A DNA stretch of 64,000 nucleotides from Isoetes taiwanensis (GCA_021234155.1 JAJEKV010000005.1:27302689-27366688); one strand, 5' to 3'; numbered from the stretch's first letter, positions 22,991-35,445 are shown. A program made the numbers and translations. Notes: a model not told the origin generated them from the sequence alone.

Positions 22991-25579
22991 CATCTTAGCA
23001 GAGTATGGCTTTCATCTTCAATAACTTGTAACTAGCAACATGCACATAATCTCACTTCTCGTGGAAATTGTGGCCGCTCCCATCTATCTGTCTCAATCCA
23101 TAGCTTGTGGGACCCTGTGCGAATTGATGTAATAGCTAAAAGTTTTTTCCTGGACAAGGAAGCAAGCAAATAAGCTTGTGGTCCTGTTGCTAAAGTGGGA
23201 TTTATATATGCATGATAATGACCAGTTTTAACTTGGGTTAAGGTAACTACATCCCATATCTTCTGAGAATAAGATATTGTTGCAAAAGCTTAGGATTAGA
23301 ACCAGCTAAAAAGCTAAAAAGTGAGGAGGGAGGTGCGGGGGAGACCGGGGGGGGGGACTTTGAAGTCCATTGGAGACCAACAGGTCCTTGAGATGCATAC
23401 ACTACACCACATTAAAGGGTTAAAGCATTAAAAGGTTAAATGTTTAAGGGGACTAAAAACCCAAAGTTAAAAAACACACACACACACACACAACACACAC
23501 ACATAAAAATATATGTTTAAACTAAAAAAGTGAAATCAAAAGATGTATCATTTAAATTTTTAGAAGCCCTCAAGCGCCACTAGTTCCTTGTTCTAAAGGT
23601 GTTTGAAGAAGGATGGCAACTGCAATAGTGGACTTGTATAGAGTCCTAACACAATTTTCTTCAGCTTTTTTCGCCTGAGTGTCAAATTTGAATTCTTTAG
23701 CGCATTCATCGCTTGAGACATGAGCTTTCAGTTGATGCATAGCTGATGCAGTTTGTTGAGTTTAAATGAGCTGCTAATTTGGATTTTCAGATTTTATCCA
23801 CTATGGCAGACCCTAGTTCATCATATTTTGAAACATATATTTTCAATCATGGGTGCTTCTAAACTGGTAGTGGTGCTCCTGTGTCTTCTTCTGTGCCTGA
23901 TATGGACTCTTCATGGTTGCTTCTTCAAGTAATTCTCGCCTCGATTATTTTTTACTTTGTTCATGTTAATATGTGCATGGACTTGTAGCTATCCACCCCT
24001 TCCAAATTGAATAGGATTGCTCCCATTCACAAAAGCCTGCGGTAAAGGAACTATAAGTGCACATACATCAAAAATACTAGAATAGGCATAAAATTATAAA
24101 ACCTCCAAAAACAATGGAGTCCCTTCAAGATATTGGATGAATGGAATTTTAATGTCCACATGAAGCTGTAACTTAGAGGACAATTTACAACATACCTAGA
24201 GGGAAGTGTTATAGCATGCCATGCAAATAGACAATACAATAATTTAAATGAATAGAATGATGACATAATTAAATTGGAATAATGGTACTGCTAAGATGAG
24301 AAAGCACCAACAAGAAGTTGATATAGAAACCTAGAATAAATAGTAGACCCTTAGATCATCTGAGACCCCAAAATGCATACAGGTCATATGCATATTCATC
24401 TTAGCATAGAATGGCAGATTGGCTATATTAAATTACATGCACTTTAATGCAAGATCAATAAACCTTTCTAAACAAGGAAATTCTAGATTAAACTCAAAAT
24501 AATGGGTTCAAGAAAAGGTCAGAAGAATGATCCAAGAGAAATGGGAAAAGGTAAACAAGGAGAACCACAGAAGTGGTAAATCGTGCAGGAAGAAGCTCTG
24601 TATAGAATAAAGAAAACTAGATGATCTGAAGCCCCTAAAACACTTAGAACTCACCTACTATATTGAAGATGCGTATGCATAATTTAGCAGCTAAAAGAGA
24701 CAATGCCAAATATGGCTTCAATATTATACCTTTTCGTCATTTTCAATAACATATCATCCACAAGCTTTCTAAAAAGCTTTAAGGCGCATTACAATCCTAT
24801 AATGAAATGAGGCATGATTGATATGTCATCATCCAAGTAAAGAATTTCTTGTAGTACAAGGTTCGTTAATTCAAATGGTGCATCATTTGGATGTCAGATC
24901 TAATTATTACCTAATTAGCATTATTTTTTTAACACAATTTTTAATTCCATACGATGATGACCAAACTATCACATATATTATCTTAGTTTATGACATAAAA
25001 ATTCCTTCTCCTTCTCCTTCTCCTTCACTAAAAGTCTTTTATAGGCAACGTGGTCCTTAATTATAGGTAGCACACATCTCTCTCCTTTCTCCATGATCAT
25101 CCATTCTTATAGGCAACAAGGTGGTCCTTCTCAATTATAATTTCCAATTCATCCCTCCCCCTTCTATAAAGTTGGATCCTATTTGTGGAAAATGCATTCT
25201 TATACGCTATCTATCGATACTTGACCACCAAATCACATGTGATGGGAATATTGATGTCTAAAATTTTCTTTATAAAGCAGAAATAAAGATGTGATGTCTT
25301 CCTTTAAGTGGATAACCAACATTAATTATAACATAATTAGCAAATATTTATGATGAACTGCATGTTTGAATGTAGTACAACAATTGTCTGACATGAACTT
25401 CAAGTTTGGTAAGATGCAATAGAGAAGGCTGAGATCCTAAGCATTAGTCATCGCATAGTACAAATTGCAATCTTTGATTTTTTATTTGTAGTAGGTAGGC
25501 TTCCTAGATTTTCACATGAACATATTGTAGGTCAAAAGTAAGATGTTTTTCTCTTGATATTTATTCACTTACATTTCAA
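22991..25579. other. No gene recognised; simple repeats
   Basis: Contains a (CA)n tract at about 23468-23502, a G-run at 23347-23357 and a (CTTCTC)n tract at about 25003-25026. The frame 24266-24051 (-) is Phe/Leu-rich without motif. I see nothing else. Confidence 0.35.
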
Positions 25580-25710
25580 GTTGAGTCGGGGTATGGCCTA
25601 GTGGCAGGATCTTAAATTGCGACATCCGAGATCACGAGTTCAAACTTGGCTACTGTCGATCTAGTAATGGGGACTTTAAAATTCATTGCCCCAAGGTCAT
25701 GGGTTCAAGT
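25580..25710 (+). mobile_element. tRNA-derived SINE-like head
   Basis: TATGGCCTAGTGGCAGGAT contains an exact A-box-type TGGCCTAGTGG, and ACGAGTTCAAACTTGG about 40 bases later is B-box-like; a second GGGTTCAAG follows near 25700. The spacing fits a pol III promoter. The element probably ends at or before the LTR that starts at 25778. Confidence 0.5.
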
Positions 25711-25777
25711 ACGACCAACTGACGTACGTACGCAATAATCACACGCAAAGCAACTCCTAGCATATCGTTTAGGTATG

Positions 25778-27345
25778 TGACGTCCCCTACTTCCCCTACT
25801 TCCTATACGATGCACACATCGTATCAGAAGGCAGAGTATTCCCCCTGACAGCCAAACTGGCAGGGGCCATTCACCTGACACCAATCCCATGGACTGAGCC
25901 AGCGAGGGAAGAGTGGATGTGTCATTGTTCCATCGGGTCGACCTAGCTGCGGAAACGTGAATAAACATGAGCACATAACATCAATACATTAATAAGTTCA
26001 CCTCGAAGGGTGAACACCTCAGAACATCACATGTACAACAACATCACATAACATCAACATGGGAGATCCTACCCAGGGCTCAGACTCAAGGGGGATCAAC
26101 TGACGGCTTGGGTCTCCAGAAGTCAAGCAGACCGAATTCATGGCAATGGATTGGGCTGACATAAGAACATGGTTGTTGGGTAGTCCACTCCATCCGCCCC
26201 TCCCGTGCACACTTTGCAGAGTAGGTTGAAAAGTATTGGGACCGGACCGTAGCCTGCCGGGTACGTAGCCAAGAGGGCTACTGCTGGGTTGCATCTCCCC
26301 AGTCCCAATGAGGCAGGAGGAGAGTTACCTCTTCTCCAGAGGCATGCATGCCCATCACAGGTGGCTAGAGGGCCACTGCCCTTATTCGACTTAACCTCAT
26401 GGAAGGCGACGCATCACCCCAAAGGTGTCGAGCTCGTACCTTGCCCACACTCAGTGGCAAACCATTAAGCCTAGCTCACTAATATCCCTGGTAGGCTTTA
26501 CACACCAGAGGGATCAGTCAGTGATGGGACAAGTCCCCTTTTTCCATCGGTCTAGCCCCTCCACCTACAACCAGGCGGGCTCTTGTGCACAGGCCGCATT
26601 AATTAGGTATTAATGAAGCTATCTAGGAACATCTGCTATAAAGGCTTTTAGGATCTCTACCCCCCTTCCCAATACAGGGGAGAGCATAGAATGAATACCA
26701 TCATCATCAAAAAACTGAATTGTAGAACAACATCTAATTTACCTACCTAAACATCCATAGTTAGGTTCATTTGTTAGAGCTTATGATCTCGGGATTTATA
26801 AGGCCTCTAAAGCTGAACTAACATGCTAAACCAGCTCATTGCCAAGCTAAAAGGTGGCTTTGCACAACAGAATGACCATTTACCTGGCACCTGACATGTT
26901 CCAGGTCCTCGGAATGCGTCCATGCTTCTGATCCTGCTGAGGACTGCTGCTGCTCGAAGATCTGTTGTGCAAGGGCGGCTTTTCAAAGCCTGGCAATGCG
27001 AACTCGAGTCCTGGTTTGGCCGAAATGGCTCAGTGAAACCCTAAATGGGAAAGAAGAAAGGTCTCAAGGAAACCCCAAATGCAAGGAAGAAAGGTTTAGG
27101 GTTTAAGGGGAAAGCCCTTATATAGAAACCCTTAGGGTTAGGTTAACATTGGCCAAATGGGGTTTTGCCATTTGGCATGGGGTTTATAGTTATATTATAT
27201 ATGTTTATTAAATATGCACAACTTACGAGGTTGCCCCCTAGGTGCAACCCTTTACGTCTCGCTAGTACTTGTCATGATGGCAAGTACGTGTGACGTGGCC
27301 GTATAATATATGTATTTGGGGCGTATCTTATATTGTAACGTCACA
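25778..27345 (-). repeat. 3' LTR of the large gypsy element
   Basis: 1568 bases bounded by TG..CA. On the minus strand it begins TGTGACGTTACAAT right after a polypurine tract and ends GGGGACGTCA. The terminal 330 bases match 50807-51139, the end of the 5' LTR next to the primer site, which defines the outer end. It is also related to the plus-strand LTR at 58367-59821 (shared GGGGCGGATGGAGTGG-type stretch). It contains no gene; frames inside it are chance. Confidence 0.9.
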
Positions 27346-28054
27346 ATCTCCCCACCTTGAATTGATGCTGTCCTCAGCATCATGCGTCTCCCCACCTTGG
27401 AAACCTGCATATCCTGCAATCACATTCAATATATATACAATTTTATAATCAATTTCCTCAAGGTAATATTTTAATTTATCGTAACACCATCCTTGTTAAA
27501 TATCGTACTATAGTGAAAGGCTCTTTCGTCTTCTAGTTCATCATCTATTATTCACAAAAATTTTATGACTTATACCATTATTATAAACATAGTTCCAAAA
27601 TTTCCTACTTAAGGTTCCACATCGTTCCCTTACACACATCATAACAAAATTATGTGTTGCAAGTCTTTGCAGTGTGACCTTCCTGCCGCTAGACTCTCTT
27701 ATTGGCCTGCAAGTCCAACACTACGTTAGTACACATTTAATTAATATAAAGTTGGTTGTTAGGGAACCACCCATTAATTACAATTTACATGGATGCAAGA
27801 CTAATCTCCCGGTGTAGGAAGAGGATGCTTCTTCCATCGTGGCCGTGGAGACAGCGCCCTATCATGCCTAGGATGACACTCATGCCTACACCTTTAGTTG
27901 CCTTTGGCGTGAAGGTTGGTGTCCTCCCCGTATTTGGGCGTGAAGGATCCTTCCTGTGGTAGGCATTGACTAGAGGTGCTTTCCTATCAATGCATGCCTG
28001 AATGACCTCTTATCCCTCAAGGTCATCTACTTCCGTGAGACGGAAGTAGACTTT
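27346..28054 (-). other. 3' untranslated region of the gypsy element with polypurine tract
   Basis: Between the pol stop (28055) and the LTR. The minus strand reads AAGGTGGGGAGAT immediately before the LTR start, the polypurine tract that primes plus-strand synthesis. Frame 27756-27962 (+) is a shadow with no motif. Confidence 0.75.
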
Positions 28055-28780
28055 TTAATCTACCTTCCACTCACCTATTGGTTCGGTGTCGACTACTTCG
28101 GTGACGAGTCGACCCTTGCATTGCTCCATGAATTGGGGGTACTGCTTATCCAAATCTGATTGTAGTACCCAAGTAGCGTCTTCCACAGGTAAATGCGTCC
28201 ATTTCACAAGGTATTGGAGAAATTTGGATCTTCTTGTCTTCTTATAAGCCCTGTCAAGAAGAACCTCAGGGACGATTTCAAGCTGGTCGGCCGTCATTTC
28301 CAGTAACTCGGTTGTCTCCAATAGTTTCTCTGAATTAGGAGTGTGCCTCTTTAGAAGACTTACATGGAAGACCCTATGGATTTTGAGATGTGCTGGCAGG
28401 TCCAACTTGTAGGATTGGGTACCTACTCTTTTGGTTATCCTGAAAGGTCCAGCCCATGTTGGAGCAAGCTTCTTGCAATTGCCGATGCGGAGCTTGGCCT
28501 GCTTCACCTTGATCTTCAACCACACATTGTCTCCCACCTGAAATTCCATTACCGTTCTATGCTTATCGGCTACACTTCTCTGCCTACTTCTTGCTGCTAG
28601 AAGGTATCCTCTTACCTCCTCCACCAACTGCTGCATATCCGAAAGCATCTGCTGGGAGACTTCCACTTTTGACATTGGATTGTGCCAAGTATCTGGGGTA
28701 AGACACTGATACCCATAATTGATCATAAAAGGAGACATCTGCGATGACTCCTGCTTCGTACTGTTGTAGGCGAACTCTAC
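28055..28780 (-). pseudogene. Gypsy integrase C-terminus and chromodomain
   Basis: Downstream half of the integrase of the large gypsy element: VEFAYNSTK at the break, MSPFMINYGYQ, the GPFRITKRVG and YKLDLPAHLKIHRVFHVSLL tail region, then a chromodomain (LQYLVKWTHLPVEDATWV) near the C-terminus. The chromodomain identifies a chromovirus; such domains direct integration to modified histones. The open frame is uninterrupted (227 codons from the first Met). It is separated from the catalytic core at 32050 by the Harbinger insertion, exactly between the codons for HL and VEFAYN. Confidence 0.93.
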
Positions 28781-29420
28781 TAAGGGTACCTTCGCACTCG
28801 CCGTTAAGTTAGGAATAAGTTAATTTTTTTAACTGCCAGTTAAACTTATAGGAGACTGTTATGTTCGCACCAAGAAAGTTAAGTTTCCGTTAAGACTTTA
28901 ACCTAACGGAAACTAGTTAAATTCTTTCAGACTAGAATAAGTTAGGTTATTTTTTTTGAACTTAACAATAAAATAAAAATGTGTTCGCACCTGCCTTAGT
29001 TAAGTTAGTGCTAACTTAATGCTAACGGCAATCTCTTCGCATACGTGCCTATTAAGTTAGAGTCTAACTTAATGCTAACGGCAATGGCTTCGCACATTCA
29101 TCCATTAGGTTTTTTTTTTTTTTAATTAATGCTAACGGCAATACCTTCGCACATACCTCCGTTAAGTTTTATTTTTGTTTTCTATTAAGTGCTTCAAACA
29201 ATTGTCCTCTTCTTATGCCATTAACAAATTAACATACGAACTCATAACCATCATGATATCATGCACTTGTTGATCATTCCATCGCATTACTAGAATAATA
29301 TCCAGCAGGGGTTGAGTAAGTCAAAATTGAGCATCCACCTGGAATTAGTTTTTTTCCTATGCAGATAACCTATGCACTAAAATCAATCAATCAGATGCTA
29401 TAATCCATTAGCCTGCTGAC

Positions 29421-29522
29421 CTGTTCACCAAGATTTGGATCCTCAACGTCATCTGCTGCGCAATCCCTTGCAGTAATCCACGCATTAGAAGTTCCACGAC
29501 CTCGACCACCAGCATGCACGAT
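29421..29522 (-). pseudogene. Exon-like fragment, GR-rich, unknown gene
   Basis: An AG acceptor at 29523-29524 and CAG|GTCAGC donor at 29421 bound 34 codons reading IVHAGGRGRGTSNAW and ending DVEDPNLGEQ. It resembles in style the GR-rich first exon at 31567-31716, which also ends in EQ before a donor, so the two may come from one source gene. I do not recognise that gene. Confidence 0.5.
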
Positions 29523-30005
29523 CTGAGGATTAAACAATTGGATGCTTAGAAGATAAACAATTGGATGAGCCAACTTTTGCAACAAGAAAATCAACAGAAT
29601 ACTACTCTGATAAAAGCACCCAACTACTCTGGAAGATGGAGAATATATTACATGGAAAGTATCTACAACAGTGGCGAACCATATTAGCATAAGCATAGGC
29701 TAAGTAAGATGAACAGAAAAATGCCTGGCACCAATCCAGCTCATAAATGAGGCATATCCTCAATAGCTGGCTAGAAGTTCTTAACTTGAATAACAACAAG
29801 AGATCAAAAACAAAATATACATGCAAAACACCCTGTAGCATTTCCTGGAACCAACCTTAATTGCCTGGCTATCAAGTGTAGAATAATCTGAGGATTCCCC
29901 ATGAGAACTTCATGATCAGATCTAGATCTAGATCTGTTTCATCTTACGTAACACCATCTTGATCTAAGTAACACCTAACAAGAAGAAAGCAAATGGGTTC
30001 AATCC

Positions 30006-30745
30006 CTAAAATGAGATTATTTCGAGGTAAGTCCGGCGCTGGACTAGAACTGCAGCAGCACTCTTGTGTGGTTCTTCGAAGGCAGTAGCCACAAAATGAT
30101 CCATCTCTTTTTTAGGAGGAAGTTCACTAGGTCTTATAGCCACCAAAGTTGCACCTTCAAGGTCAGTTCCTCCTGGAAGCTCCAAATGAGGAGCATACCA
30201 TAGCTTCATACTGAGAGCAGGCACTTGAGTTCTGTTAGAAGAAGCAGAAGCTGCATCACACTTAGAAATCTTCTTATTTCTGAGGGATGAGCCACCAAGG
30301 ATACCAGCTTTCTAGGGTACTGCCAAACTCTGCTTTCCACTTTAGAAGAAGACCCTCCCCCCTGGAAGCTCAATCCTCAAGTGTTGAATCTCCTTGAAAT
30401 TCTTCAACACTTCACCTGGAGAATGATGGGAAACTTCAGAATGTTTGCTCTTTTTCAGGCCTAAGAGGTGCTGCAGAGCATAAAAGGGCTTTAACTATGC
30501 TGCCATATAATATCTTCACAAGCTGGCTTAATATGTTTTTTCCCTTTGCATTCAGGTTGTTTTCTTCTCCAGAGATCACACAATCCACCTTCACAACAAC
30601 GTTACCGACCTGTGGCGCCAAAGAGTTGAACCTTTTGGACACTGCACAGCATCTGCCCAAGGCCTTTATATCTGCACAGCATCTGCCCAAGGCCTTTATA
30701 TCTGCCTTTGTTGTGCATAAGCTCAGCAACTGCTTTCCTGACAGG
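30006..30745 (-). pseudogene. Captured F-box protein pseudogene
   Basis: Pieces of a plant F-box protein of the At5g46170/At4g18380 type. The F-box part reads DIKALGRCCAVSKRFNSL and VVVKVDCVISGEE; then SQLVKILYGSIVKALL; then HHSPGEVLKNFKEI and LRIELPGG; and the C-terminal VPALSMKLWYAPHLELPG with GATLVAIRPSELPPK, ending at a stop near 30006. Such proteins are intronless substrate receptors of SCF ubiquitin ligases. The F-box motif contains a 30-bp exact tandem duplication (30644-30703), and deletions and stops break the middle (about 30330-30230). It covers both ends of the protein, so capture took nearly the whole gene. Confidence 0.87.
30644..30703. repeat. Exact 30-bp tandem duplication in the F-box fragment
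   Basis: GCACAGCATCTGCCCAAGGC plus CTTTATATCT occurs twice in a row, duplicating ten residues (ADIKALGRCC) of the F-box on the minus strand without shifting the frame. Confidence 0.97.
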
Positions 30746-31566
30746 TTAACATAGTTTGATAAAGGTTGTACTTTTTGCTAATATGGTAATGGCTCCTCTC
30801 TCGGTACTGCTAATTTATGTGGCAATCCAACATATAAATGCCCATTAGAGAACATTGCTGATGGTATAAAAGGTCAAATTGGTGCGAGTAAAATGTCTGC
30901 CTAAATTGAGCGTAATAGGCAAATGCCAATGCAGGTTCATTTGCATGTCATGATGGTGCGCAAGTTTATTCAAATGTGCAGACAATGTTGAAAAGTATAT
31001 ATCTCTTTAAATCCTTGTATCTGCAAATGAACATAAAGCTTACCCAGACATACATAATGCTACCATATCCACACATGTCTTTTTTGAAGTACAAAATATC
31101 CATAGATGCATTAAATGGTAACTTACCATTAGCAGGGGATCAGTTATTAAGAGTGTCAGGATGACCGTTGATAAGATAAGCATTGGACAAAATAGGGGTC
31201 CTGGAGATTGAATATTGACAACCACCATTTGCTTGTTGTGACATCCAACAGGGTAATTTTCTTAATCAATCTATTTCCAAGTACATCAACTATGTAAAGA
31301 CTATTCTTGTGACATGAAATATAGAGCTGAGCCTGAAAGTTATAAAGACGGAACTTAAACCGAAAAAGCGTGACTACAGTTTAAAATTATCACAGAAAAC
31401 ATTGTAGTGCATCACCATTATGCTCTGGAAAAGACATGAAAGATTCCAAGAGGATGAAAGCAGTAGCCAACAGTAGCATACCCAATAACCTTGTTTACAG
31501 TGTTGACAACCCAGAAATTTGTTTACAGTGTTGATCCCAGAAATTTGAGTTTTTAGGAAAGCTAAC

Positions 31567-31716
31567 CTGCTCCAAGGGATCCTCATCCCCTTCTTGTTGT
31601 TCTGATGCAAGTTGTGAAGAGGCAGACCTATTGCGACCAGCTATCCCGCGACCACGACCAGCTATTAGGACACGTCCTCGACCTCTAGAAGTTCCAGCTC
31701 GAGCTTTATCCGCCAT
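31567..31716 (-). CDS. Exon-like ORF start, GR-rich, inside Harbinger element 2
   Basis: ATG at 31716 opens 50 codons (MADKARAGTSRGRGRVL, then an RGRG-rich stretch and an acidic QEGDEDPLEQ end) up to a CAG|GTTAGC donor. The 67 bases upstream hold a 24-bp tandem repeat. This could be the first exon of a chimaeric transcript spliced into the captured pieces, or simply another captured exon. Function unknown; RG-rich tails often bind RNA. Confidence 0.4.
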
Positions 31717-31783
31717 TTCCGACAGCTTCGTTCCTCCTCGTTCCGACAGCTTCGTTCCTCCTCGTTCCGACAGCTTCGTTCCG
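31717..31783. repeat. 24-bp tandem repeat, about 2.8 copies
   Basis: TTCCGACAGCTTCGTTCCTC plus CTCG at 31717-31740, 31741-31764 and partly 31765-31783. It lies just upstream of the ATG at 31716 on the minus strand, so would be in the 5' leader of any transcript. Confidence 0.95.
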
Positions 31784-32049
31784 GCATCGTTAAAATTTTA
31801 AACCGACCTCGAAGAGGTCACTTTAATTTATAGTGTATTTTTTAAATTGCGTTAACTTTGCGTTTAATCTTCTAACTTAAGGTAAATGAGTATGAACGCA
31901 TTTTGAGTTAACACTTTTAGGTTAAAATATTTAACGGAATGCTAAATAAATTTATTAACGCAAAACTAACTTAAGCAGTGGTGTGAAAGGAAAACCTGCT
32001 AAAAGCTTAACGGAATCCTAACCTAACGGCTGGTCTGAAGGTACCCTAA

Positions 32050-33412
32050 GTGGATAAAATCTTCCCACTTAGATTGCTTGTTCCAAACATAGCTTCTTAA
32101 CATATCTTCGATAATCCTGTTGATTCGCTCCGTTTGACCATCTGTCTGCGGGTGATATGCTGTGCTCATGGAAAGCTTCGTCTGGATGGTGGTAAATAGG
32201 TCCTGCCAAAAAGCACTCATGAATTTAGAGTCCCTATCCGAGATTATCTCCCTCGGCATGCCATGGAGTCTAAAAATCTCCCTAGTAAATAGGACGGCAG
32301 TATCCAATGATGTATCTGTTGTCCTACACGGCACGAAGTGTGCCATCTTCGACAACTTATCGACCACCACCATCAGGGCATCCTTGCCTCTTGCTGTTCT
32401 TGAGAGCCCTGTAATGAAGTCCATGCTTATAACCTCCTACTTAGCATTTGGCACTGACAACGGCTCCGGCTCCAAGGCTCCTGGGATTCGGAGTTGCTCC
32501 GCCTTTGTTTGCTGGCATATCTGGCACTCATGAATGTACCTTGCTATCTGCTTCTTCATGCCGGGCCAGAAGTAGCTCCTTCTAATCCTGAAGTATGTCT
32601 TCATAAACCATGCATGGCCAGCTATGGGGCTATTGTGTGTATCATGTAGAATTAATTTTCTTACTCCCGAAGATTCTGGTACACAACTTGTTTTTATGGT
32701 ATAGGAGGTTTCCTTCCTTTTTATAGTTCATGAAGGCCTCCATTTCTTTGTCTGTTCTTGCCTCTTTGGAGAGGCTTGCCTAGTTGGCAAGGTCTCTTCA
32801 ATCTTCTTGCCATACTCACTTGTGAGCGTTGATATGGCATTGCAATGCATCCTCGTCTTCAAGGGCTTCCTGGAAAGCGCATCTGCGACTACGTTCAGCT
32901 TGTCTGGCTTGTAGACTATCTCGAAGTCATACTCTTCGAGGAATTCCATCCACCTCCTTTGCCTCAAATTTAGGAGTGGTTGTGTAAAAATATATTGGAG
33001 ACTTTGGTGATCTGTGTCTAGTTGGAACTTCCTTCCCAACAAATAGTGTCTCCATATTCGCAATGCTCTTACGATGGCCAAGAGTTCTTGGTCATGCGTT
33101 GGGTATCGCTGCTCCGCATCATTCATCTTTTTTGAATCATAAGCGACTACCCTTTCCTCCTGCATGAGCACTGCACCTGTTGCTATCCTGCTTGCGTCTG
33201 TTGCTACAAGCTTGTCCTTGGCTGGATCTGGCAAGACTAAGACTGGCGCTGTCGTTAAGGCTTCCTTCAACATCTCAAATGCTGCATGGGCCTTCTTTTG
33301 CCAATGACTTGCCCAATCTTTTATCTTTCCTGCTTGGTGAGGTCCGTCAACGGAGCTGCTACCTTTGCAAAGTTCTTGACGAACTTTCTGTAATATCCTG
33401 CTAGGCCGAGGA
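32050..33412 (-). pseudogene. Gypsy RNase H and integrase core
   Basis: Middle of pol of the large gypsy element. From 33412: [12 protein letters not shown] (end of RT), connection, RNase H with KLVATDASRIATGAVLMQE, DQELLAIVRALR and TDHQSLQYIF, and VADALSRKP. Then the integrase zinc finger (CQICQ), catalytic residues in ISMDFITGLSR, IISDRDSKFMSAF and HPQTDGQTERINR, and WEDFIHL at the break. A Trp-to-stop change (TAG at 32439-32437) lies just before the first catalytic Asp, and frames shift between 32728 and 32533. Frame 33507-32728 is partly foreign: its first 30 or so codons come from the LTR inserted at 33418. Confidence 0.93.
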
Positions 33413-33417
33413 AGCTC

Positions 33418-33773
33418 TGTTAACCACCTAGTGGTTAACATTGTGCATGCACATGTTAGGTGCATGCACATGTTAGGTGTCAGTGGTGGCAGACTGACAC
33501 TTGGCATGATTAGGTTAACATAAGTGTAGGGATTAGATTAGTTAGATGTAGGGCTCAGATTTGCGGTCTACACTATATTAGACCGGAGCCTCTTCAGATG
33601 TACTCAGGTTTTATCTCAAATTTGGAGAGCCTCATTAGCTCACGTTTCCTTCATTCTTTGTGCATATTTCTTTGTCTTGTTCTTGTTTTGTGATCATGAG
33701 CATGGCAGCTTTGTAGCATCCGGCAGTCATGGACTGCTGCTGCACGGTGTATGCCAAGAACTCACAACTAACA
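33418..33773 (+). repeat. 5' LTR of the nested LTR element
   Basis: 356 bases, TG..CA ends. It begins with a near-palindrome GTTAACCACCTAGTGGTTAAC-like end of which the first half is GTTAACCACC, then a 17-bp repeat (GCATGCACATGTTAGGT) twice in tandem, present once in the 3' LTR. It is nearly identical to the 3' LTR (36050-36092 plus 36888-37191), so insertion is recent. Confidence 0.92.
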
Positions 33774-33774
33774 C

Positions 33775-33792
33775 TGGCGCCGTTATGCCGGG
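33775..33792 (+). promoter_or_regulatory. Primer binding site of the nested LTR element
   Basis: TGGCGCCGTTATGCCGGG starts one base after the 5' LTR. The TGGCGCC core is a common tRNA-3'-end complement; the exact tRNA cannot be named without a tRNA set. Confidence 0.65.
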
Positions 33793-35445
33793 TTCGCTCA
33801 TGATCACTTTCCTTCGCCTTACTACCTGCTGTTGTCTTGCTGCTCTCATGCTTCTCCGTTTTGAAGACTTCTTGTATACTATTCTTCACCCTTTAGATTT
33901 CCTTAGTTTGCCCAACCAAGTCTGATTCCTGATTCCTATATCTGCTTGGAGGCTTTAATTTTTCAAAACAGCTGATGATCCTGCCAGCTGATCCATTTAA
34001 TCTCGTAAATCTGTTCTCAAGGCCCTGTCTTAAGGTGCAGCAAGCCCAGTTTGCAGTCAAGGATTTCTGGAGTGGTAACAACACTCCACTGTGCAAGATC
34101 ATCAAAAAATCACACTTTGAATCCTTTTTGGTCGTTCTTATTCCCGCTTACAGGTTTTTCAGCAAACTCTCCAAATCATTTGATTGTTTTTTCCTCAATA
34201 TTTTTCAAAAAAATCCTGCAGCACAACCCTGTTCTGCACATCAAAAATATTCAATCTTATTTGGTGCAGCTATATGCAAATATGCTTTGGGGCAGCTTTG
34301 TGCAGGAGCGTTTCATTTATTGGCATCCAGAACACGTTTTCAAAGCTTTCTTGTTTTATTTTTGTGGAGGGCCAGCACTCTGGCTAGCCCTCATACCCGG
34401 TTACAAGAAACATCGTAGCATGCTTTATGCATGCCCATCTCAGTCCCTGCATCACAGTTCTGATTATGGTCAGTTCATTTGGAGCGCCCACAGGGATTAT
34501 TTCAAGCATTAGACTTTACCTGGGTTCGGAATTGGTGCAGCCCTTTTTCCCTAGTTCTTCTCAGCTCGGTTCAAAAGGAAGCTCAAAATCCATGAGTTGG
34601 GGCAACTCCTATCACTTGGTTGTCCTGCCAGTATCTGCACACAATAAACAGAGCAGTTAGTGTATCTTTCTTCAAGCTTTCACAAACCATTTGTCTTCGT
34701 CGAAAATCCTGCACATTGACATTCTTGGGTATCAGCTAATAAGACTGCAGAGAAATCCGTTGCAGAGAAAGCTGTTGCAGAGCAATTTGGCCGCCATACC
34801 TGGTTTTCTTTTTCGCTGTGCAAATCTTTTGTTCCGACTCTTCACCGACCTGTTGCAGCGGCACCATATCAGGATCCCCCTTTCTATAACTCTATCTTTA
34901 GCATGCGCATTTCACGGCATATCTTCAGCTCATTCGCCATCATCTCCTCTGGAAATAGAAGCCACAGCATCTCCCGGCAACATAGAAGCACAGTTCAAGC
35001 ACATCCATCAGATTTATGCCCTGAGGCCCAGATACAGTCGCAACCTGCAAAACAAGCAAAGAAAATCACATCATTGCCATCTGTTCATTCCAAGCATTCA
35101 AATCCGGACGCCCATCTAGCAGAAACAAGCAAATGCTGCAATCTTTCTGTGCATACTCGCCATCAGCGGATCAGCAAGTCCATCGAAGCATTTTTCTTCA
35201 GTTTAACATGCCGAAATCATGCCGCCATACTTGGAATACTCTATTCTGGGTCTCAAAATTCTAGATCACCGTTTCTTTACAAACAAATCCAGCCGCCATC
35301 TTGCCAATTCCATCCAGCTCCGGATTATAGGCCGATATTCTGACCGCTTCTTGAAATAGAAAGATGCAGCACTGCCATAGCCGGCTCTGTTCAGCTTCAT
35401 TTTGGCCTCACGCTCTATTTTCCTAATTATTACTGGTTGATAACG

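Larger units (their letters stand above)
28784..32046. mobile_element. PIF/Harbinger element 2 carrying an F-box gene fragment
   Basis: A 3263-bp element with GGGTACCTTCGCACTCGCC at the left and an inverted, slightly diverged right end (GGTCTGAAGGTACCC), flanked by TAA at 28781-28783 and 32047-32049. Left 490 and right 240 bases match element 1, but the transposase remnant is absent and the cargo differs. On the minus strand the cargo is a first-exon-like ORF (31716-31567), a nearly complete but broken F-box gene (30745-30006) and another exon-like piece (29522-29421). It is inserted in the gypsy integrase, so it is younger than that element. Confidence 0.92.

Noticed and set aside
33413-33507. 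Apparent N-terminus of the RNase H frame (MPSVSLPPLTPN...)
   Set aside because: These codons come from the inserted LTR; the same peptide appears at 36925 where the other LTR is read antisense.
33975-34512. Two overlapping frames of about 150 codons in the nested LTR element
   Set aside because: No gag, pol or other motif; they overlap each other in different frames and lie in a non-coding retroelement.
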